Assembly (NCBI GenBank): GCA_023388385.1
Contig: JAEWGK010000090.1
Location: forward strand, 1-6,725
Source of the DNA: Actinomycetes bacterium
Lineage (GTDB): Bacteria > Actinomycetota > Actinomycetes > Mycobacteriales > Mycobacteriaceae
Length of the DNA: 6,725 bases
Reading direction: 5' to 3'
Part shown: positions 1 to 5,545 of the stretch, one piece after another
Layout of the letters: the number at the start of each line of letters is the position of its first letter
How positions within the stretch are numbered: the first letter of the stretch is position 1
The notes under the pieces: model-generated
Databases searched by the model: none
Told to the model about the DNA's origin: nothing
Seen by the model: only the letters and a program-made list of their open reading frames with translations
Made by a program: the position numbers and the translations under genes

Positions 1-91
1 CGCGTGCGCACCCGGCGGGTGCGCGCCCGAGGCGACCGGCAGCGGGGCCGGCGTCGCGGACTCCGACGGCACGATGGGAGGTGCGCGATGA
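1..91 (+). CDS. lutA: Probable 3' end of lutA (lactate oxidation Fe-S subunit), partial
   Basis: An open frame enters from the left edge in phase 2 and ends at TGA 89-91, overlapping the lutB start codon as ATGA. Third positions in this phase are mostly G or C, as in the downstream genes, whereas the other two phases are Arg- or Pro-rich shadows. The visible 29 residues are a Gly/Ala-rich tail ending in DSDGTMGGAR and contain no recognisable domain. The lutA identity is inferred from position: in lutABC (lldEFG) operons the CCG-domain Fe-S protein LutA lies immediately upstream of lutB. The tail would be a C-terminal extension past the usual LutA domains. It could be another upstream gene; only the sequence beyond the window would decide. 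Confidence 0.5.
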   Translation, partial: ACAPGGCAPEATGSGAGVADSDGTMGGAR

Positions 92-1731
92 GCGCGCCGG
101 CGACCCACGCGGTGCCCCTCGGCATGCCGGCGATGCCTCCGACCGCGCCCGACGGCGTCGGGCACCTGCGCGGCGCCGAGACGTTCACCTCGGCGGCTGT
201 GCACGAGCTGGCCAACGGCCAGTTGCGCGCCAACCTGCGGAAGGCCACGCACACGATCCGCGCCAAACGCGCCGGCGTCGTCGCGGAGCTCCCCGACTGG
301 GAGGACCTGCGGCTCGCGGGCTCCGCGGTCAAGCGCGACGTGATGGCGCGGCTGCCGGAGCTGCTGGAGGAGTTCGAGCGGCAGGTCGTCGCCCGCGGCG
401 GCCACGTCCACTGGGCGCGCGACGCCGTGGAGGCCAACTGCATCGTCGCGGATCTCGTGGAGGAGCGGGGCGCCCGCGACGTCGTCAAGGTCAAGTCCAT
501 GGCGACGCAGGAGATCGGCCTCAACGAGGCGCTCGCCGACCGCGGCATCCACGCGCAGGAGACCGACCTCGCGGAGCTCATCGTCCAGCTCGGCGGCGAC
601 GCGCCGTCGCACATCCTCGTGCCGGCCATCCACCGCAACCGCGACGAGATCCGGGACATCTTCCTCGACGGCATCCCCGGCGTGCGCGGCGACCTGACCA
701 ACGAGCCCGCCGACCTCGCGGAGGCCGCCCGCCTGTTCCTGCGGCGGCGGTTCATGGAGGCCGACGTCGCCATCTCCGGCGCCAACTTCGGCGTCGCGGA
801 GACCGGCACCGTCGGAGTCGTCGAATCCGAGGGCAACGGGCGCATGTGCGTGACGCTGCCGCGGACGCTCATCACGGTGATGGGCATCGAGAAGCTCCTG
901 CCGCGCTTCACCGACCTGGAGGTGTTCCTGCAGCTGCTGCCCCGGTCCTCCACCGGCGAGCGCATGAACCCCTACACCTCCCTGTGGACCGGCGTCACCG
1001 ACGGCGACGGGCCGGAGGACTTCCACGTCGTGCTGCTGGACAACGGCCGCACCGCCGCGCTCGCCGACCCGGTGGGCCGGGAGGCGCTGAAGTGCATCCG
1101 CTGCTCCGCGTGCCTCAACATCTGCCCCGTCTACGAGCGCGCCGGCGGCCACGCCTACGGCTCCGTCTACCCGGGGCCCATCGGCGCGATCCTGTCGCCG
1201 CAGCTGACCGGCATCGACTCGGCGAAGGACCCGAACGCGTCGCTGCCGTACGCGTCGTCGCTGTGCGGCGCGTGCTTCGAGGTGTGCCCCGTGCGCATCG
1301 ACATCCCCGCCGCCCTGCTGGAGCTGCGCAACCGCAAGGTCCGCGACCACCGCCCGCCGGTGGAGGGCCGCCTGTTCGGTCTGCTCGGCGCGGTGATGGG
1401 CGACCGGCGGCTGTGGGCGACGGCCGTGCGGTCGGCGTCGATGGCCCGGCTGCTGGGCCACGGGCCCTTCGGCGGCGACGGCGCCATCACGGACCTGCCG
1501 GGGTTCCTCGGCGGGTGGACGGACGCCCGCGACACGCGCGTGCCGCCGAAGCGGCCGTTCCGCGCGTGGTGGGGCTCCGACGACGCCCGCGCGGAGCTGG
1601 CCGACGAGCGCGCCCACCAGGTGCCGAGCCGGGTGAACGGGCGCGCCGGCGGTGGTTCCGGTTCCGGTGCCGATGGTGCGGGTCCGCGCGTGGCGCGGGA
1701 TTCGCGTGACGACGAAGGGAGCGCCCGATGA
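88..1731 (+). CDS. lutB: LutB/LldF: iron-sulphur subunit of L-lactate oxidising complex
   Basis: 547 aa cytoplasmic Fe-S protein of the LutABC (LldEFG) complex, which oxidises L-lactate to pyruvate. The LUD (DUF162) domain spans roughly residues 70-310, with family motifs KVKSMATQEIGLNE (about 134-147) and SGANFGVAETGT (230-241). Two ferredoxin-type clusters follow: C336, C339, C342, C346 (CIRCSACLNICP) and C393, C396, C400 (CGACFEVCP). A LutB C-terminal region then covers about 425-500 (DRRLWATAVRS, FRAWW). The ATG at 88 is chosen because GGGAGG (76-81) sits 6 bases upstream and the codon overlaps the preceding stop; the frame runs further 5' without coding character. Homologues are usually about 470-490 aa. 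The extra length here is an N-terminal stretch of about 30 residues and a low-complexity tail from about 505, including a Gly/Ser run at 520-533 that uses many GGT codons, unlike the GGC-rich body. Its stop overlaps lutC, so the two are probably translationally coupled. Confidence 0.93.
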   Translation: MSAPATHAVPLGMPAMPPTAPDGVGHLRGAETFTSAAVHELANGQLRANLRKATHTIRAKRAGVVAELPDWEDLRLAGSAVKRDVMARLPELLEEFERQVVARGGHVHWARDAVEANCIVADLVEERGARDVVKVKSMATQEIGLNEALADRGIHAQETDLAELIVQLGGDAPSHILVPAIHRNRDEIRDIFLDGIPGVRGDLTNEPADLAEAARLFLRRRFMEADVAISGANFGVAETGTVGVVESEGNGRMCVTLPRTLITVMGIEKLLPRFTDLEVFLQLLPRSSTGERMNPYTSLWTGVTDGDGPEDFHVVLLDNGRTAALADPVGREALKCIRCSACLNICPVYERAGGHAYGSVYPGPIGAILSPQLTGIDSAKDPNASLPYASSLCGACFEVCPVRIDIPAALLELRNRKVRDHRPPVEGRLFGLLGAVMGDRRLWATAVRSASMARLLGHGPFGGDGAITDLPGFLGGWTDARDTRVPPKRPFRAWWGSDDARAELADERAHQVPSRVNGRAGGGSGSGADGAGPRVARDSRDDEGSAR

Positions 1732-2471
1732 GCGGCGACGCCAAGGCGGAGATCCTCGCCCGCATCCGGGCGGCCCACGCGGCCGGCGCCCCGGGCGCGG
1801 ACGGCTGGACGCGGGAGGTCCTGGCCGGGGAGGCCCTCGTGCCGGGGCGGGAGTACCCCGTGCCGCGGGACTACGTCTCCGGCCGGGCGACGCCGCCGGA
1901 GGAGCTGGTCGACCTGCTCGTCGACCGGCTGGAGGACTACGGCGCCGCCGTGGCCCGCTGCGGCGGGTCGGACGAGGAGATCGCTGCGGCGGTGGCCGCG
2001 GCGGTCGGGGCCGCGCTGGTCGCGACGGAGTCCCCCTCCCCCGCCGCCGGGTGCCGGCCCCGCATCGGCGTGCCGCCGGGCCTGCCCGCGGCGTGGACCG
2101 CGGAGCTGGAGGCGGCGCTCGGCGCGGAGATCGTCGTCGACGACGCGGCGACGGACCCGCGGGAGCTGGACGCGCGGGACGCCGTCGTCACGTCGTCGGC
2201 GGTCACGGCCGCCGAGACCGGCACGATCATGCTGGACGGCACCGGCGCGTGCGGCCGTCGCGCCCTGACGCTGGTGCCCGACGTGCACGTGTGCATCGTG
2301 CCGCTGCCGACGCTGGTCCACGGCGTGCCGGAGGCCGTCGCGACGCTCGCGGAGCACCCGGAGCGCCCGGCGACGTGGATCTCGGGCCCGTCGGCGACGT
2401 CCGACATCGAGCTCAACCGCGTCGAGGGCGTCCACGGGCCGCGGACGCTGTCGGTCATCATCGCGGGCTGA
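1728..2471 (+). CDS. lutC: LutC/LldG: LUD-domain subunit of L-lactate oxidising complex
   Basis: 247 aa, the expected size for LutC (YkgG/LldG), the small third member of the lactate-utilisation operon. It works with LutA and LutB in oxidising lactate to pyruvate; its exact biochemical part is less well defined in the family. The N-terminus (AKAEILARIRAA) is typical. The LUD domain fills the C-terminal two thirds, with SSAVTAAETGT at 156-166 matching the equivalent SGANFGVAETGT motif in LutB, then PTLVHGVPEAV and the conserved end GPSATSDIELNRVEGVHGP. No Fe-S cysteine clusters are present, as expected. The ATG at 1728-1730 overlaps the lutB stop (ATGA), and GAAGGGAG (1714-1721) gives a Shine-Dalgarno 6 bases upstream. 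It is the last gene of the operon in this window, with about 120 bases before the next promoter. Confidence 0.92.
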   Translation: MSGDAKAEILARIRAAHAAGAPGADGWTREVLAGEALVPGREYPVPRDYVSGRATPPEELVDLLVDRLEDYGAAVARCGGSDEEIAAAVAAAVGAALVATESPSPAAGCRPRIGVPPGLPAAWTAELEAALGAEIVVDDAATDPRELDARDAVVTSSAVTAAETGTIMLDGTGACGRRALTLVPDVHVCIVPLPTLVHGVPEAVATLAEHPERPATWISGPSATSDIELNRVEGVHGPRTLSVIIAG

Positions 2472-2478
2472 CGGCGGC

Positions 2479-2504
2479 GGCCCACGGACGCCGGCCCGTG
2501 GACC
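2479..2504 (+). terminator. Weak hairpin after lutC, possible operon terminator
   Basis: Eight bases after the lutC stop, CCACGG (2482-2487) pairs perfectly with CCGTGG (2496-2501) around an 8-base loop, and GG/CC extends the stem past one mismatch. No T run follows, so this is only a candidate; many actinobacterial terminators lack U tracts, but such hairpins also occur by chance at this GC content. Confidence 0.3.
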
Positions 2505-2570
2505 ACGGTCCGCCGGCCGCCCCGTCGGCGACGCGCGCCACCGGCGTTCCGCGAGCGCGGCGGGGGAATT

Positions 2571-2599
2571 TCGGCACCACCGCCGCGCGGTGCTAATAT
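2571..2599 (+). promoter_or_regulatory. Extended -10 promoter for tRNA-Arg
   Basis: TAATAT (2594-2599) is a near-consensus -10 preceded by TG at 2591-2592 (TGnTAATAT). TCGGCA (2571-2576), four of six matches to TTGACA, lies exactly 17 bases upstream. Transcription would begin near 2606, giving about 22 leader bases before the mature tRNA at 2628. This is one of very few AT-rich hexamers in the region. A perfect inverted repeat, CACCGC/GCGGTG (2578-2592), occupies the spacer. Confidence 0.75.
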
Positions 2600-2627
2600 G
2601 GCGCGCGTTGCCTCGCAAGGGGCGCAC

Positions 2628-2700
2628 GCCTCCGTAGCTCAGTGGATAGAGCACCGGTTTCCGGTACCGAAGGTCGCACGTTCGACTCGTGTCGGGGGCA
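2628..2700 (+). tRNA. tRNA-Arg, anticodon CCG
   Basis: A 73-base cloverleaf. Acceptor stem 2628-2634 pairs with 2693-2699 (GCCTCCG/CGGGGGC, one T-G wobble). The D arm is GCTC/GAGC (2637-2640 with 2649-2652). The anticodon stem is 2654-2658 with 2666-2670 and the seven-base loop TTCCGGT has anticodon CCG at 2661-2663, reading the Arg codon CGG. The variable loop is 5 bases (2671-2675). The T arm is 2676-2680 with 2688-2692 and loop TTCGACT. The discriminator is A2700. CCA is not encoded (CCC follows), so it must be added after transcription. Oddity: the outermost anticodon-stem pair (positions 27-43, bases 2654 and 2670) is C-A, and the first T-stem pair is a G-T wobble. Confidence 0.95.
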
Positions 2701-2709
2701 CCCCAGGAC

Positions 2710-2739
2710 AGGGCCGTCCTCCTTCGGGAGGGCGGCCCT
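2710..2739 (+). terminator. UUCG-capped terminator hairpin after tRNA-Arg
   Basis: AGGGCCGTCCTCC (2710-2722) pairs with GGAGGGCGGCCCT (2727-2739) through 13 base pairs with one G-T wobble, closed by TTCG at 2723-2726 on a C-G pair, the very stable cUUCGg tetraloop. It begins 10 bases after the tRNA. Only two T residues follow, so there is no classic U tract. It lies between converging units and could also stop read-through from the minus strand. Confidence 0.8.
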
Positions 2740-2850
2740 TCCGCATGCGCGGGGAACAGACGAGTCACGTCCAACGCTCCCCTGTCTGCCGTAGGCGCGT
2801 CCGCGGGCGCGGCGGCTCGGGCGGGGCCGGCCGAGCGCGGGCGGGAGCAA

Positions 2851-2869
2851 GTCGGCACGACCGGCCGAC
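2851..2869 (-). terminator. Hairpin just after esterase stop, possible terminator
   Basis: Read on the minus strand, a perfect 6-bp stem GTCGGC/GCCGAC (2864-2869 with 2851-2856) and a 7-base loop begin six bases beyond the esterase stop codon. Position fits a terminator for the minus-strand gene. No meaningful T run follows, so the call is tentative. The rest of 2740-2850 shows no gene or clear signal. Confidence 0.4.
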
Positions 2870-2875
2870 CCTCCC

Positions 2876-4507
2876 CTATTCCGGCCAGGTCTCGCCGCCC
2901 GAGACCTCGCCGAGGCGCACGAGCGCCCACGCATCGCGGAAATCGGCGCGGGGGTCGGACAGGTCGCGGGGACCGTCGTCACGCCAGACGCGGGTGACGC
3001 GCGCACCCGGCTCGTACGCGTCCCACCCGGGCCCGACGCCGGCGATGAAGGCCGACCAGGCGCGGCGCATCTCCCGCGCCACCTCGCGGAACGTCTCGCG
3101 GCCGCCGAAGCGGAGGGCGTACCAGCCGAGGCCCCGGTCCTCGCGCAGCAGCAGCGGCAGGTCGAGGGAGTGGCACGCGCCGAGGCCCGTGCGACGCAGC
3201 GCCGGCGGTGCGTAGTCCAGGCGGTACATCCACGTCGGGCCGGCGTGACGCTCGGCCAGGCGCACCGACGGCGCCCAGAACAGCGAGTCCGACAGCATGC
3301 GCGCGTAGTCGACGCGGGGGCGCGCGCCGCGGTAGGCGCCGAGGAGCGCGCCGGCGTCGGCCTCCGGGTCGATGCGCTCCACGAACCGGCGGGCGGAGGA
3401 TTCGCGCGCCGACGGGCCCCGCTGCACGAGCGCGGCCATGGAGAACTCGTCGGCGGTGGTGCCGATGAGCAGCGGCGGGCCCGGCTCCCCCGCCGCGGCC
3501 GGGTCCAGCGGATGATGCGGCAGCAGGTCGCCGTCGACGACGGGCGCGAAGCAGCCGGCGTGCGTCGAGTCGCGGTCCTTGCGCGCGACGAGCTCGCGCC
3601 CCGCCGCGACCAGGGCCTCCGGCGACATGCGGCGCAGCTCGCGCAGCGCGTGACGACGGTCCACGCCGGCGATGGCGGGCACCTCGCGCGCCCACCCGGC
3701 GGCCTCGTCCCGGAAGTGCGTCGAGCACACCGCCGGCGACTGGGCAATGGCACCGGCGGCGATGCGCCGCACCCGCGGCACGGCCAGCAGGTGCGCGATG
3801 GCGGCGCCGCCAGCGGACTGGCCCATCAGCGTGATGCGCTCCGGGTCGCCGCCGAACGCCGCGATGTTGGCGTGCACCCACTCCACCGCCGCGACCTGGT
3901 CGGACAGGCCCGGGTTGGGGTCGGCGCCGCCGAGGGACGACAGGTCCAGCTGGCCGAGGAGGCCGAGACGGAAGTTGACCATGACGACGACGGCGCCGAC
4001 GGCGCGGGCGAACTCCTCGCCGTCGTAGAGCGGCTCCGCCGCCGACCCGGAGATGAACGACCCGCCGTGGAAGAACACGACGACGGGCAGGCCGCGGCTG
4101 GGGCCGCCCTCGGGAAGCGCGCCCGACGCCGCGCGCGAGCCCGAGCCCGCCTCGCCCCACGCCCGCTCCGCCGCCGCGACGGCGTCCGGGTGCGCGACGC
4201 CGCGATCGACGGCGTCCGCATCCGGGACGACGACGCTCAGCCAGGCGGCGTCCTCGGAACCGCCGGAGCGGCCGCGCGGCCGGGGCTGGACGGCGAAGGG
4301 GCCGGAGGCGGAGGCGTCGTACGGCTCCCGGAAGGCCTCCGCCGGCACGGCGTGGCGGAAGCGCAGCTCACCGCGGGCGGGCAGCGCGTACGGGATGCCC
4401 CGGAACGCGGTCACCCCCGCCCCGCGGATGCCGCGGACGGGCCCTGCGGGCGCGTCGGCGACGGGTCGGCGGTGGTCGGGGGTGGTGCGGGGCCGGGCCG
4501 GGTCCAT
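2876..4507 (-). CDS. Type-B carboxylesterase (alpha/beta hydrolase, COesterase family)
   Basis: 543 aa serine ester hydrolase of the carboxylesterase type-B / para-nitrobenzyl esterase family, near the usual 500-550 aa. The N-terminal signature GVTAFRGIPYALP is at about 31-43. The oxyanion-hole motif HGGSF starts at H147. The nucleophile elbow GQSAGG places the catalytic serine at S231. The acidic residue is E354 in GTTADEF and the histidine is H446 in GACHSLDLP, so the triad is complete. There is no signal peptide or membrane segment, so it is probably cytoplasmic; the natural substrate cannot be read from sequence. A Gly/Ala/Ser-rich insertion at about 118-138 precedes the first core strand. 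The ATG at 4507 is the only good start. It has no Shine-Dalgarno, but TAACCT (4520-4515) lies 7 bases upstream, as for a leaderless mRNA. It converges on the tRNA and diverges from the methyltransferase gene. Confidence 0.92.
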   Translation of the reverse strand: MDPARPRTTPDHRRPVADAPAGPVRGIRGAGVTAFRGIPYALPARGELRFRHAVPAEAFREPYDASASGPFAVQPRPRGRSGGSEDAAWLSVVVPDADAVDRGVAHPDAVAAAERAWGEAGSGSRAASGALPEGGPSRGLPVVVFFHGGSFISGSAAEPLYDGEEFARAVGAVVVMVNFRLGLLGQLDLSSLGGADPNPGLSDQVAAVEWVHANIAAFGGDPERITLMGQSAGGAAIAHLLAVPRVRRIAAGAIAQSPAVCSTHFRDEAAGWAREVPAIAGVDRRHALRELRRMSPEALVAAGRELVARKDRDSTHAGCFAPVVDGDLLPHHPLDPAAAGEPGPPLLIGTTADEFSMAALVQRGPSARESSARRFVERIDPEADAGALLGAYRGARPRVDYARMLSDSLFWAPSVRLAERHAGPTWMYRLDYAPPALRRTGLGACHSLDLPLLLREDRGLGWYALRFGGRETFREVAREMRRAWSAFIAGVGPGWDAYEPGARVTRVWRDDGPRDLSDPRADFRDAWALVRLGEVSGGETWPE

Positions 4508-4514
4508 GCCCGGG

Positions 4515-4520
4515 AGGTTA
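4515..4520 (-). promoter_or_regulatory. Candidate -10 box for leaderless esterase transcript
   Basis: On the minus strand TAACCT fits the actinobacterial TAnnnT -10 pattern and ends 7 bases before the esterase ATG, so transcription would start at or next to the start codon. No ribosome binding site is visible in the 20 bases upstream, which agrees with a leaderless message. A -35 is weak (CTGATC at 4543-4538, three of six matches, 17-base spacer). Confidence 0.45.
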
Positions 4521-4539
4521 CCGGCGGAGGCGGGACCGA

Positions 4540-4638
4540 TCAGGCCTTCGGCAGGAAGTACCAGCCGGCGACGTAGAGGGCGACGGAGACGGGGAAGGCG
4601 ACGACGAGGCCGATGGCGAAGGCGGCACGCAGGTGACG
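4540..4638 (-). pseudogene. Orphan C-terminal membrane-helix fragment, possible gene remnant
   Basis: Read on the minus strand, 32 codons ending at TGA (4542-4540) encode a basic stretch (RHLR), about 23 hydrophobic residues (AAFAIGLVVAFPVSV followed by ALYVAGWYF) and a LPKA end. After the first four codons every third base is G or C. The other two minus-strand frames here give the Arg-rich or Ser/Pro-rich runs usual for shadow frames. This looks like the end of an integral membrane protein. No ATG, GTG or TTG start is in frame upstream before coding character fades at about 4640, where the sequence becomes AT-rich. It may be the 3' remnant of a deleted transporter gene, formerly 32 bases upstream of the esterase, or a small protein whose start is hidden by a frameshift (an ATG at about 4669 is in a neighbouring frame). 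I do not recognise the family. Confidence 0.4.
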
Positions 4639-4662
4639 TTCGCCACGTGAGGCTGGCCCAAC

Positions 4663-4700
4663 CTGACATAAAGCCGTATTCTGTATTCGGATTAAGGATT
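4663..4700 (+). promoter_or_regulatory. AT-rich upstream region of methyltransferase operon, with direct repeat
   Basis: This is the most AT-rich patch of the window and lies 50-90 bases before the methyltransferase start, so it is the likely promoter region. CTGACA (4663-4668) resembles a -35 and TATTCT (4677-4682) fits TAnnnT, but their spacing is too short to form one promoter; TATTCG (4684-4689) at 15 bases is a poorer alternative. The hexamer GTATTC occurs twice one base apart (4676-4681, 4683-4688) between CCG and CGG, which could be a protein-binding site. The exact promoter cannot be fixed by eye. Confidence 0.3.
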
Positions 4701-4751
4701 CCCCCGCGCGGCCGGTCCCGCGCCCGGGGAGCGCTGGACGAGGAGGACGCC

Positions 4752-5543
4752 ATGACCGGGAACCTGCCTATGCACGACCGACGCATCGAGGACCTGCCGG
4801 GCCACTGGCTGCTGGCCCGCCTGGGCAAGCGGGTGCTGCGCCCGGGCGGCCGGGAGCTGACGGAGAAGCTCATCTCCGCCGCGTGGACCGCCGGCGCCGA
4901 CGTGGTGGAGCTGGCCCCCGGCCTGGGCAAGACCGCGAAGCTGCTGATGGCCACGAAGCCGAAGTCGTACCGCGGCGTCGACGAGGACCCGGAGGCCGTC
5001 GCCATGACCCGCGCCGCCGTCGGCCCCGCCGGCCACGTGACGGAGGCGAAGGCCGCCGACACGGGCCTCGACGCGGAGTCGGCGGACGTCGTCTTCGGCG
5101 AGGCGATGCTGACGATGCAGGGCGACAAGGGCAAGGCCGCCATCGTGGAGGAGGCCCACCGCATCCTGCGCCCGGGCGGCCGCTACGCCATCCACGAGCT
5201 GTGCATCGAGCCGGACACCCTCGACGACGAGGAGAAGCTGGAGATCCGCCGCGCCCTCGCGCGCTCCATCAAGGTCAACGCGCGGCCGCTGACGACGAGG
5301 GAGTGGACGGAGCTCTTCGAGTCCCACGGGTTCACCGTGCGGTCCGTGCAGCACAACGGCATGGAGCTGCTGAAGCCGCGCCGCAACCTCGCCGACGAGG
5401 GCGTCCGCGGCGTCGCGACCATCGCCGTGAACCTGCTGCGCAACCCGGGCGCCCGCAAGCGCGTGCTGGGGATGCGGAAGGTGTTCAACCGGTACTCGGA
5501 CAACCTGTCGGCGATCGCGATCGTCGCGACGAAGGACGCCTGA
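4752..5543 (+). CDS. Class I SAM-dependent methyltransferase
   Basis: 263 aa protein with a Rossmann-fold methyltransferase domain (Methyltransf_11/UbiE-like), predicted cytoplasmic. Motif I is VVELAPGLGKTA, with E53 and the glycines G57 and G59 forming the SAM loop. Acidic residues in GVDEDPEAV (D77-D79) fit the ribose-binding position. Motif IV is DVVFGEAM from D112, and the typical RILRPGGRYAIHE strand follows at 137-149. The N-terminal NLPMHDRRIEDLPGHWLLAR and the C-terminal region from about 185 are outside the core and probably carry substrate specificity. The substrate is not evident. GAGGAGG (4740-4746) lies 5 bases before ATG 4752, which settles the start; the next Met (4770) has no such site. 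The stop is 2 bases from the MTB12-like gene, implying one transcript. The gene is divergent from the esterase. Confidence 0.88.
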   Translation: MTGNLPMHDRRIEDLPGHWLLARLGKRVLRPGGRELTEKLISAAWTAGADVVELAPGLGKTAKLLMATKPKSYRGVDEDPEAVAMTRAAVGPAGHVTEAKAADTGLDAESADVVFGEAMLTMQGDKGKAAIVEEAHRILRPGGRYAIHELCIEPDTLDDEEKLEIRRALARSIKVNARPLTTREWTELFESHGFTVRSVQHNGMELLKPRRNLADEGVRGVATIAVNLLRNPGARKRVLGMRKVFNRYSDNLSAIAIVATKDA

Positions 5544-5545
5544 CC

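Noticed and set aside
81..1709. Long plus-strand open frame overlapping lutB in another phase
   Set aside because: The product is Arg/Pro/Gly-rich shadow sequence; lutB has recognisable domains, a Shine-Dalgarno and cysteine motifs in its own frame. High GC removes stop codons from the other frames.
2628..2700. tRNA-Arg as an integration site for a mobile element
   Set aside because: No copy of the tRNA 3' end recurs in the window, and no integrase, excisionase or phage gene lies nearby.
1167..2930. 587-codon minus-strand open frame across lutB, lutC and the tRNA
   Set aside because: It is antisense to well-supported genes, crosses a tRNA and two hairpins, and its translation is low-complexity and Arg-rich with no domain.
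2598..3215. Plus-strand open frame beginning MARVASQGAHASVAQWIEHR
   Set aside because: The SVAQWIEHR string is the well-known false translation of a tRNA gene; the frame runs through tRNA-Arg and then antisense to the esterase.
3170..4576. 468-codon plus-strand open frame opposite the esterase
   Set aside because: Composition is Arg/Ala/Gly shadow and the opposite strand encodes an esterase with a complete catalytic triad.
4508..5164. Upstream extension of the esterase frame on the minus strand to 5164
   Set aside because: This part lies antisense to the methyltransferase and the spacer and precedes the family's normal N-terminus; the ATG at 4507 is the supported start.
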